Source: Chloroflexota bacterium (lineage in GTDB: Bacteria > Chloroflexota > Dormibacteria > Aeolococcales > Aeolococcaceae). Taken from it: a stretch of DNA of 13,707 nucleotides. Positions 1 to 5,883 of this stretch are shown here, one piece after another. Location: assembly GCA_005889515.1 (NCBI GenBank), contig VBHE01000266.1:3772-17478 (forward strand), read 5' to 3'. Both the position numbers and the translations under genes were made by a program. Under the pieces are notes generated by a model, which saw only the letters and a program-made list of their open reading frames with translations, was not told the origin of the DNA and did no database searches. Numbering within the stretch: position 1 is the stretch's first letter; each line of letters starts with the position of its first letter.

Positions 1-2
1 CC

Positions 3-398
3 TTTTCGCTGCCGCTGGCGATCTACACGCTCTCGGCCTTCTTCCGGGAGATCCCGTGGGAGCTCGAGCAGGCCGCGCAGATGGACGGCGCCACCCCGTT
101 CCAGGCCTTTCGCAAGGTGATGGCGCCCTTGGCGGCGCCCGGCGTCTTCACCACCGCCATCCTGGTGTTCATCTTCGCCTGGAACGACTTCCTCTTCGCC
201 ATCTCGCTGACCTCGACGGACAGCGCCCGCACGGTGCCCGCGGCGCTTGCCTTCTTCAGCGGGGCGTCAGAGTTCCAGCAGCCCACGGGGTCGATCGCCG
301 CCGCCGCGATGGTGGTCACCGTCCCGATCATCATCATGGTTCTGACCTTTCAGCGGCGCATCGTCGCGGGCCTCACCGCCGGCGCCGTCAAGGGATAG
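3..398 (+). CDS. Sugar ABC transporter permease, MalG/SugB type (C-terminal part)
   Basis: This is the last 131 residues of an inner-membrane permease of a carbohydrate importer (CUT1 family), cut by the left window edge. The reading frame is open from base 3 and ends at TAG 396-398. Near the N-terminal end of the visible part is the EAA loop, EQAAQMDGATPFQAFRKVMA, the cytoplasmic helix that docks on the ATPase. Hydrophobic stretches follow (TTAILVFIFAWNDFLFAI and AAAAMVVTVPIIIMVLTF), as in the last membrane helices of this family. The C-terminus is a short basic tail ending in AVKG. The ATPase gene begins 13 bases downstream, so the two are one operon. The substrate cannot be read from this fragment. 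The SugC-like partner makes a trehalose or related disaccharide system possible, but that is an inference. Confidence 0.9.
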   Translation, partial: FSLPLAIYTLSAFFREIPWELEQAAQMDGATPFQAFRKVMAPLAAPGVFTTAILVFIFAWNDFLFAISLTSTDSARTVPAALAFFSGASEFQQPTGSIAAAAMVVTVPIIIMVLTFQRRIVAGLTAGAVKG

Positions 399-411
399 GG
401 AGGGCTCGGGA

Positions 412-1537
412 GTGGCGGAGATCAGCCTGCGCGGGATCACCAAGCGCTATCCCGACGGGACCGAGGCGGTGAAGCGGATCTCCCTCGACATCGCCGACGG
501 CGAGTTCATGATCCTGGTGGGACCGTCGGGATGCGGCAAGTCGACCGCGCTGCGGATGATCGCCGGGCTCGAGGACATCAGCGAGGGCGAGCTGCGCATC
601 GGCGGCGAGCTGGTCAACGACAGGGCACCCCGGGACCGTGATATTGCCATGGTCTTTCAGAACTACGCGCTCTACCCGCACATGACCGTGCGACGGAACA
701 TGGGTTTCGCCCTCGAGCTGGCCGGGGTCGACAGGGCCACGATCCGGCGCAAGGTCGAGGAGGCGGCGGCGGTGCTCGACCTGACCCAGCAGCTCGAGCG
801 CAAGCCCGCCAACCTCAGCGGCGGGCAGCGGCAACGCGTCGCCATGGGGCGTGCCATCGTCCGCGAGCCCAAGGCCTTCCTCATGGATGAGCCGCTCTCC
901 AACCTGGACGCCAAGCTGCGCGTACAGATGCGTACCGAGGTGTCGCGGCTGCAGCGACGGCTGGGCACCACCACCGTGTATGTCACCCACGACCAGACCG
1001 AGGCGATGACCCTGGGAGACCAGGTCGCGGTGATGCGTGGGGGCGTCATCCAGCAGGTCGGCGCCCCGGAGACGCTCTACCGGCACCCGGTCAACCTCTT
1101 CGTCGCGGGCTTTCGACCACGGTGCGGTGCGGCTCGCCCTCGGCACGATCGACCTCGACGACCGTCTGCGGAGCCGTCTCTCCGACCCCGCGCTTCCCGC
1201 CTCGGTGATCGTCGGCATCCGCCCCGAGCACTTCGAGGACGCCGCGCTGGCGGGTGAACGGCGGCAGCTGGGGATGACCATGCGCGTTCGCATCGAGGTG
1301 GTTGAGTCACTCGGCTCCGACGTGTACGTGCACTTCGCCGCCGGAGGTGAGCGCGCCGCCGCCAGCGACCTCGACGAGCTGGCCGGCGGCGAGGACGGAG
1401 GCGGCGCGGCGAGCGAGGTGGTGGCCCGCCTCGACGCCGCGACGCGCCTGCGCGAGGGGGAGACCGCCGAGCTGTGGGTCGACACCGCGACGATCCACCT
1501 CTTCGACCCCCGCGACGGTCGCCGGCTGACACGGTGA
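412..1537 (+). pseudogene. Sugar ABC transporter ATPase, SugC/UgpC/MalK type, frame broken near 1112
   Basis: This is the ATP-hydrolysing subunit of the CUT1 importer. From GTG 412 the frame shows Walker A GPSGCGKST (residues 37-45), the signature LSGGQRQR (from 135), Walker B FLMDEP with D159-E160, and the switch histidine in VTHDQTEA (H193). At residue 234 (FVAGF) this frame leaves the family and runs to a false stop at 1257. The rest of the gene continues in the +1 frame from about 1112 to TGA 1535-1537. It carries the TOBE region with VIVGIRPEH, VESLGSDVYVHF and the C-terminal ATIHLFDPRDG. In relatives the residues after FVAGF read roughly IGSPAMN plus a few more; that block is absent from every frame here. 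The lesion is therefore a short deletion of about 11-14 codons, not a multiple of three. The C-terminal style resembles mycobacterial SugC. As written it would give a truncated ATPase without its regulatory domain; an assembly error is possible. Confidence 0.85.
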
Positions 1538-1690
1538 GCTCCTCGAGCCGTTGCAGGCCAGGTACCCATCCGCCGGGGTGGGGAAGCGAGGCACGTCGCA
1601 GTCGGAGGGCTCGGAGGCGCTGAGCAGCTGGACCTCCCGCCAGATGCGCCCGCCGCCTGCTTGAAGCCGCCTCACCGTCAGAGTAGAGAG

Positions 1691-2554
1691 ATGCCCCCTC
1701 CGACCAGCATGAGGGGGTCACCAGAGCAGGGAACGTCGACCCCCCCACGACGTGTCGTCGGAACCGATGGCGATGGCGTGGCCCGCGCCAGCAGGTTGGG
1801 ACGCGCCATCCCCGTGGCCCTGGTTGGCTTCGCGGGGGTCGGCTGGGCTTGGTCACTTGTGACCGCGAGGCAGATGAGCCCCCGGGCCATGGGCGGACAG
1901 GTGGCCCCCGACCCCATGGGGATGGGCTCCGCCGCGGCTACCGCCATGTCGCTCACCAGCTTCATGGTCGCCTGGCTGGCGATGATGGCGGCGATGATGC
2001 TGCCCGCAATCATCCCGGTGGTGCGGCTCTACGGGCTGGCCGCGGCGCGGGGCGCCGCGGCACCGGTGCCCGTCTTCGTCGCCGGCTACCTCACGGTGTG
2101 GGGCGCCGTCGGCTTGCCGGCGTCCCTGGCGTGGCGCGCGCTCGGCGAGCCCCTCGCGAACGGCGACGCCTGGGTGGGATACCTTGCCGCCACGGTGCTC
2201 CTCGCGGCCGCGGCGTATCAGCTGACCCCGCTGAAGACCGCATGCCTGCGCCATTGTCGGTCGCCGCTCTCCTTCTTCCTGCGCCAGCGCGGTGACCTGC
2301 GCCGGCCCCGAACAGCGCTGCGCATGGGGATGAGCCACGGGCTGGTCTGCCTCGGCTGCTGCTGGGCGCTGATGGCCATCCTGATCACCCTCGGGACCAT
2401 GCAGGTGGGAGCCATGCTCTCCATTGCGGCCCTGATCCTTCTCGAGAAGAACGCGCCCCAGGGGGTGCTCATCGCGCGCACCGTGCCCGCCGTCATGGCC
2501 GCACTCGGGGTCGCGCTGCTCGCCCATCCGAGCCTCATCAGCCACCTGGGCTGA
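1691..2554 (+). CDS. DUF2182 integral membrane protein (predicted metal-binding)
   Basis: The protein has 287 residues if started at ATG 1691, which follows the purine run GAGTAGAGAG. TTG 1661 and ATG 1709 are in-frame alternatives. About 60 polar N-terminal residues precede several membrane segments. The DUF2182 hallmarks are present: the Met-rich helix WLAMMAAMMLP (95-105), YQLTPLKTACLRHCRSP (176-192) and GLVCLGCCWALM (217-228). The cysteines C185, C189, C220, C223 and C224 and the many methionines could bind a soft metal such as copper; that is an inference from residues, since the family has only a predicted function. The gene stops 32 bases before the DUF1326 gene. DUF2182 and DUF1326 genes are frequent neighbours in bacteria, so this pair is very likely a functional unit. 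The family assignment is firm, the biochemical role unknown. Confidence 0.85.
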   Translation: MPPPTSMRGSPEQGTSTPPRRVVGTDGDGVARASRLGRAIPVALVGFAGVGWAWSLVTARQMSPRAMGGQVAPDPMGMGSAAATAMSLTSFMVAWLAMMAAMMLPAIIPVVRLYGLAAARGAAAPVPVFVAGYLTVWGAVGLPASLAWRALGEPLANGDAWVGYLAATVLLAAAAYQLTPLKTACLRHCRSPLSFFLRQRGDLRRPRTALRMGMSHGLVCLGCCWALMAILITLGTMQVGAMLSIAALILLEKNAPQGVLIARTVPAVMAALGVALLAHPSLISHLG

Positions 2555-2586
2555 TTCGCGACACCGTCAGACGAGGAGAACTGCCG

Positions 2587-3228
2587 ATGACCGCCACCGA
2601 AGCCGGCGCAGCACCGACGACGAAGTACAGGATTGTCGGTAAGGGTTACGAGTTCTGCAACTGCCAGCCGGGTTGTACCTGCAACTTCTCCGGCTTTCCC
2701 ACCTCACCGGACGGGAGTTGCAAGGCGCTTGTCGGCAATGTCATCACCAGCGGCTCCTGCGGCGACGTCGACCTCTCGGGGATCAAGGCGGTGGCTATCA
2801 TCGACTGGCCCAAGGCAATCCACGACGGCAACGGCCGCGCGGTCTTTGTCGTGGAGCCATCTACCACTGATGCCCAGATCGACGCCCTGGCGAGGATCTA
2901 CACCGGTCAGCTGGGCGGTCTGCCCTGGTCCATCCTGGGCACCACCTACAGTGTCGCGGGACTGGTCAAGGCGCCCATTGAGATCGTCGACAACGGCCGC
3001 CACAGCTCGGTGCGGATCCCCGGGATCGGCGAGGCCACGGGCACCACGCTCAAGAATCCAGTCACCGGAGAGGACAACATCGTCGATATCGCTCTCCAGC
3101 ACGGCTTCATCTGGAAGCTCGGGCAGTGCGGCGTGGGGTCGTTCCATGCGGCTGCCGAGGGCCTCGACCTCTCCTTCAAGGACAGCAACTGGATCCTCTA
3201 CGACTTCGACTGGTCGAACGCGGCCTGA
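2587..3228 (+). CDS. DUF1326 Cys-rich protein, partner of DUF2182
   Basis: This protein of 213 residues starts at ATG 2587 behind a strong ribosome site, GAGGAGA at 2573-2579. The N-terminus carries the family cysteine cluster: FCNCQPGCTCNF with C24, C26, C30 and C32, followed by C45 and C58. A further cysteine, C181, lies in WKLGQCGVGSF. There is no signal peptide or membrane helix, so it is probably cytoplasmic. The body matches DUF1326, including the stretch around LARIYTGQLGGLPWSILGT (102-120) and a C-terminal aromatic motif, WILYDFDWS. The clustered cysteines suggest metal binding or a thiol-based role, but no activity is established for the family. The gene sits between the DUF2182 membrane protein and an NrtS-like gene on the same strand with short gaps, which suggests co-transcription. 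Confidence 0.88.
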   Translation: MTATEAGAAPTTKYRIVGKGYEFCNCQPGCTCNFSGFPTSPDGSCKALVGNVITSGSCGDVDLSGIKAVAIIDWPKAIHDGNGRAVFVVEPSTTDAQIDALARIYTGQLGGLPWSILGTTYSVAGLVKAPIEIVDNGRHSSVRIPGIGEATGTTLKNPVTGEDNIVDIALQHGFIWKLGQCGVGSFHAAAEGLDLSFKDSNWILYDFDWSNAA

Positions 3229-3245
3229 TCGAGCGGCCGCCGCAA

Positions 3246-3512
3246 GTGGCCCAGGTGGAAGACGAGCCCGCGCCCACCTGGGCCACGTGGGGGGAGGCGC
3301 GACGCGTGATTGTGTATCGGCGCCACCTGCGCAGGACGGTCTGTATTGCGCTGGTGGTTGGCACCATCCTGTTCGCAATCAACCAGCTCGACGTGGTGCT
3401 CAGAGGCAACGCCGGGATCGTCGTCTGGACCAAGATTGCGGTGACCTACCTGGTGCCCTTTGTGGTGTCCAATCTGGGGATTCTTGTAGCGACCCGACGC
3501 GTGCGCTCCTAG
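3246..3512 (+). CDS. NrtS-like small two-helix membrane protein
   Basis: This small membrane protein reads HLRRTVCIALVVGTILFAIN, then QLDVVLRGNAGIVVWTKIAV, then TYLVPFVVSNLGILVATRR. This is the pattern of the NrtS family, short proteins with two hydrophobic helices linked to nitrate or nitrite transport: an IALVVGT helix, an INQxD turn, a WxKI start to helix two and a TYLVPFxVS core. Start choice is uncertain. GTG 3246 gives 88 residues and keeps the Ala/Arg-rich lead-in EARRVIVYRRH. GTG 3306 gives 68 residues and has a good ribosome site (GGGGAGG, about 3291-3297). It lies 17 bases after the DUF1326 stop under the longer start. The family call rests on remembered patterns, so nitrate transport here is an inference. 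Confidence 0.65.
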   Translation: MAQVEDEPAPTWATWGEARRVIVYRRHLRRTVCIALVVGTILFAINQLDVVLRGNAGIVVWTKIAVTYLVPFVVSNLGILVATRRVRS

Positions 3513-3538
3513 GCCGGTGCGCCGCTCGAGCGCCGGCC
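3512..3538 (+). terminator. Probable hairpin terminator after the DUF2182-DUF1326-NrtS cluster
   Basis: GGCCGGTGC (3512-3520) pairs with GCGCCGGCC (3530-3538), giving a nine-pair stem with one G-T pair and a nine-base loop. It begins at the last base of the stop codon of the small membrane protein. There is no T tract, which is common for high-GC terminators. Confidence 0.45.
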
Positions 3539-3968
3539 CTCCGGGTTCAGGAGACTTTCTCGGCCTTGTCCGGCTGCTCCCACTCGGCGAGAATCTCGAC
3601 GGCGCTGTTGGGGATCCACGATCCCAGACCCTTGCCCGCCGACGGCGAGTTCCTCTGAGCGGTCGAGGTCGCGCCGTCTGTCGCCGGTTGGTTTCGTCGG
3701 GACCAAGCCGAGCTCAGGGTAGGCCTGGGTTCGGTGGCGTGATGCACGGAGGCCGCCCTTGATCTGACGTCCCCTTCCGCGCACCATCGTGCGCCCCATG
3801 TGTTCGTGCGGAGTGCACACATCGGGGTCGACGCGGTGGCGATGTACCTAGGGTGACCGCGACAAGTTGTGTCGTTGACCTGTCACGGAGACTGTGTCGC
3901 CGATGTCCCTTGGTGATGTAGACCGCGACGCCCGTCGCACTTTCACGAAAGGGAGAGGCACCGAAACA
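3539..3968. other. Gene-poor stretch with one possible minus-strand coding remnant
   Basis: No complete gene is convincing here. On the minus strand a frame ending at TGA (plus 3547-3549) reads GSWIPNSAVEILAEWEQPDK near its end, with G or C at almost every third codon position. That is typical of real genes in this DNA. Upstream of about 3690 the same frame loses coding character and no plausible start exists, so it looks like the surviving 3' end of a lost gene. I do not recognise the family. The right-hand part (about 3840-3968) is the leader of the next operon. It contains TTGACC at 3875-3880, a possible -35 box, but no clear -10 box. Confidence 0.35.
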
Positions 3969-4160
3969 ATGAAGAGCACCCTCCGATGCGCCACCGGACG
4001 AGCACTGGTCGCCTGTCTGGCGCTGGCGGTCCCAATCGGTATCGGCACCGGCGTCGACGCGGTCGCCAGCCGAGCCGGTTTCGCGCACCCCACGGCGTCT
4101 CCCGCGTTCACCGCCCAGGCGCAGTGGAATCGACTTCCGACGGCCGATACCCATCCGTGA
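3969..4160 (+). CDS. Signal-peptide ORF, probably the N-terminus of the repeat protein at 4157-4606
   Basis: ATG 3969 follows AAAGGGAGAGG (3948-3957) and opens a 63-residue frame. It starts MKSTLRCATGRALVACLALA and continues VPIGIGTGVDAVASRAGFAH: a basic start, a hydrophobic core and small residues at a likely cleavage site. This is a typical Sec signal peptide. The frame then stops at TGA 4158-4160 after only about 25 more residues. The next frame is open across this point and carries the repeat protein, whose GTG 4157 overlaps this stop as GTGA. Two readings are possible. Either a one-base loss split a single secreted protein, or a short secreted peptide is translationally coupled to a second gene. 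I favour one gene with a frameshift, because the repeat protein has no signal of its own and a cupredoxin follows. Confidence 0.6.
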   Translation: MKSTLRCATGRALVACLALAVPIGIGTGVDAVASRAGFAHPTASPAFTAQAQWNRLPTADTHP

Positions 4161-4606
4161 CATCCGCCGCCGGAGCGGTTCGCGCGGCCGGGCGCGTAGG
4201 CCACGGCGGCAGGCTCGCCGACATGGGTCACGAGCCGCCTGCCGGGCAGTGCAGCGAGAGCGTCGTGACCGCGACGCTGATGCCCTTCAGCGAGCACATG
4301 AACCATGCGCACTTCCAGCGGTCGCCGCAGCAGCAGGTGGCCGACGTCAAGGGCGTCAACACCTACACGAACACGCACATCGCGCTCTTCGAGGCCATGG
4401 CGCAGGGTGCCAGCACGGCGCTCGGCAATGTCCCGACCGACAGCCTGACGCCGTTCGTCGAGCATATGAAGTATGCGCACATCCAGCGGCAGCCGCAGCA
4501 GCAGGTCGCCGATGCGCAGCAGAGCGACGACTATGTGAAGCTGCACACCGTGCTGCTCGAGCACATGACGCAGCCGGGCCGCACCGCGGTGATCGGCGAC
4601 TGCTGA
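4157..4606 (+). CDS. Unrecognised His/Met-rich protein with two tandem repeats
   Basis: From GTG 4157 this frame encodes 149 residues; ATG 4223 is another possible start. I recognise no family. It contains two aligned repeats, residues 38-85 and 94-141, offset by exactly 56 residues with no gaps and 24 of 48 positions identical. The shared core is PFxEHMxxAHxQRxPQQQVAD, then YxxxHxxLxExMxQ. Each repeat offers three conserved His and two conserved Met residues, so metal binding is plausible; the periodicity suggests helices. A cysteine precedes the first repeat (C32) and another is the very last residue (C149, in IGDC), so a disulphide may close the domain if it is exported. The upstream frame supplies a signal peptide, probably joined before a frameshift. 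The cupredoxin gene starts one base after this stop. Third-position GC and the repeats make coding certain; function is unknown. Confidence 0.75.
   Translation: MTSAAGAVRAAGRVGHGGRLADMGHEPPAGQCSESVVTATLMPFSEHMNHAHFQRSPQQQVADVKGVNTYTNTHIALFEAMAQGASTALGNVPTDSLTPFVEHMKYAHIQRQPQQQVADAQQSDDYVKLHTVLLEHMTQPGRTAVIGDC
4268..4579 (+). repeat. Two-copy protein-level tandem repeat, 168-base period
   Basis: Copy one (4268-4411) and copy two (4436-4579) encode 48-residue segments at a 168-base offset, half of whose residues are identical. At DNA level the copies are clearly diverged, for example EHMNHAH against EHMKYAH, so the duplication is old and held by selection on the protein. Confidence 0.8.
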
Positions 4607-4607
4607 C

Positions 4608-5018
4608 ATGAGCGCATTCACGTATCTCGGCGACCGGCGACGTCGGGCGCATCGACGCAGGCCGCGTTCTGCCGCTGCGATGGCTGCCGGCATTCTCGCG
4701 TTGTCCTTCGCGGTCAATCCGCTCCCCCGGGTGCACGCTGCCGAGATGGCCTCCGCGGCCTCGACCTCGGTGCAGGTCCTCAAGGACTCGTACTCCCCGG
4801 GTGCGATCACCGTCAGGGCCGGCGACACGGTCACCTGGACGAACGTCGACACCACCCCCGGCAACGGGCATACTGTGACGTCGTCCGGCCGAGGCCCGCT
4901 GAAGTCACCCAGCTTCGGCCAGGGCGGAGCCTTCTCCTACACCTTCTCGACTGCGGGCTCGTACCCGTACTACTGCGCGATCCACCCGGATATGACAGGT
5001 ACCGTGACCGTCAACTGA
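4608..5018 (+). CDS. Secreted cupredoxin (plastocyanin/azurin-like blue copper protein)
   Basis: This 136-residue electron carrier or copper carrier starts at ATG 4608, one base after the repeat-protein stop, so translation is probably coupled. A long basic N-terminus runs into a hydrophobic segment, AAAMAAGILALSFAVNPLP, with likely cleavage near VHAAE. ATG 4680 is a shorter alternative start that keeps the hydrophobic core. The mature part reads VQVLKDSYSPGAITVRAGDT and then VTWTNVD, a standard cupredoxin entry. All four type 1 copper ligands are visible: H88 in GHTVT, then C123, H126 and M129 in YYCAIHPDM. It acts outside the membrane. The partner redox enzyme is not in the window; the adjacent His/Met-rich repeat protein is the best candidate for a co-functioning protein, by position only. 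A strong hairpin follows 22 bases after the stop. Confidence 0.92.
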   Translation: MSAFTYLGDRRRRAHRRRPRSAAAMAAGILALSFAVNPLPRVHAAEMASAASTSVQVLKDSYSPGAITVRAGDTVTWTNVDTTPGNGHTVTSSGRGPLKSPSFGQGGAFSYTFSTAGSYPYYCAIHPDMTGTVTVN

Positions 5019-5040
5019 TCGATCCCCCGTGCTGGCGTGA

Positions 5041-5071
5041 GTCGCCGAGGGGAATCGTGCCCCTCGGCGAC
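5041..5071 (+). terminator. Perfect 12-bp hairpin terminator after the cupredoxin
   Basis: GTCGCCGAGGGG (5041-5052) and CCCCTCGGCGAC (5060-5071) are exact reverse complements around a seven-base loop. It starts 22 bases after the cupredoxin stop and has no T tract. It most likely ends the repeat-protein/cupredoxin transcript. Confidence 0.7.
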
Positions 5072-5191
5072 CTGCGGGCAGCGATCCACCTCATGTTGCC
5101 CGCGACGTACGTCCTCGGAGGTTCAAGGAGACTCCGCTCCCACAAGCCTCGCGATCATCCTCGTCAGCTTGTACGGCTGCAACGAGACGGT

Positions 5192-5534
5192 TCAACTCGT
5201 CAGGGTGGGTCGCAGCCGGTCGAGCTGTGGCCAGATCCGAATGGGCTCCGGCCCGACCGAATAGATCTCCAGCGTGCTCAGGTACCCATCCTTCAGGAAG
5301 ACGATGATGCCGCCGAGCGGTGCCCCTGCATCAGTCAAGACCTCGGCCTCCGAGGGGATAGGGCGTCCGCGGCCAGGAGCTGGCAGACAGGAACCACGTA
5401 CCACGTCCAAGTCCACCGTCGCGCAGCCGCAGGGGCATCGACCGACCCCAGGGAATTTCTGGGTCCAGCACTGCGAGTTCGGCGGCGTTCAGGGGGCGGG
5501 GCTCGAACTCGCCCATTGGCGGCGGATGGTTCAT
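5192..5534 (-). pseudogene. Frame-broken hypothetical protein gene with a CPCGC motif
   Basis: Two minus-strand frames together make one recognisable gene. The first starts at ATG (5534) and reads EFEPRPLNAAELAVLD, a normal N-terminus for a small hypothetical family of high-GC bacteria. The second frame, from about 5444 to TGA 5192-5194, reads GRCPCGCATVDLDV, then EVLTDAGAPLGGIIVFLKDG and YLSTLEIYSVGPEPIRIWPQ. In the relatives I recall, a helix of about 20 residues links these halves, with the Cys motif directly following. Here the link is missing and the frame changes, so the gene appears disrupted by a short deletion between about 5445 and 5490. The remaining pieces keep near-normal codon use, so the loss is recent or an assembly error. 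The family's function is unknown. The CPCGC motif suggests a structural metal or a disulphide. Confidence 0.6.
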
Positions 5535-5883
5535 GGCGAGCAAGGGTAGCCGCAGTGTCGAGGGCGGCCAGACCCCTGGAGTGGCCCGCGTGGCAGGGTG
5601 GGCACGGGGCCCGTCTCCGTGAGGCACATCGCGTCATTCATGCCGCATCGTCCACACCGCCCAAGTGTCGCCCTGTGGGTCGTCGGCCTCGGCCCCCCAC
5701 TGCCGCGCTGACGGGGACGTACGGGCCCGAGGCGCGAAGGTGTTGGGCCCCTGGTGTCCTCAGGGGATGGGTCTGGCGGCATACCATGCCGCTGACCGAT
5801 GGGCGCACTCCGCGCGCCGCGTCGCGAGGCGGGCACCTCGGGCGGCCGGCTGGTTCGACGTCCGTCGGAAGGGAGGACCCGGC
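5535..5883. other. Stretch without a complete gene; possible minus-strand coding fragment
   Basis: The plus strand here is only the leader of the CHRD lipoprotein, ending in its ribosome site AAGGGAGG (5869-5876). On the minus strand an open stretch from about 5756 down to TGA at 5634-5636 ends WGAEADDPQGDTWAVWTMRH followed by E, with strongly GC-biased third positions. It has no good start codon and I do not recognise it. It is either a remnant or chance. It lies 100 bases upstream of, and on the same strand as, the broken CPCGC gene, so both may derive from one decayed minus-strand cluster. Confidence 0.3.

Noticed and set aside
388..1569. Minus-strand open frames across the sugar ATPase
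   Set aside because: They are antisense to conserved ABC motifs and are Arg/Ser-rich without domains.
5180..5235. GGTTCAACTC resembling a tRNA T-arm
   Set aside because: No acceptor stem or anticodon arm can be built around it, and it overlaps the end of the CPCGC gene.
1558..5291. 13-base identical word CAGGTACCCATCC at about 1558 and 5279
   Set aside because: One shared word of this size is expected by chance in a window of this length, and the flanks do not align.
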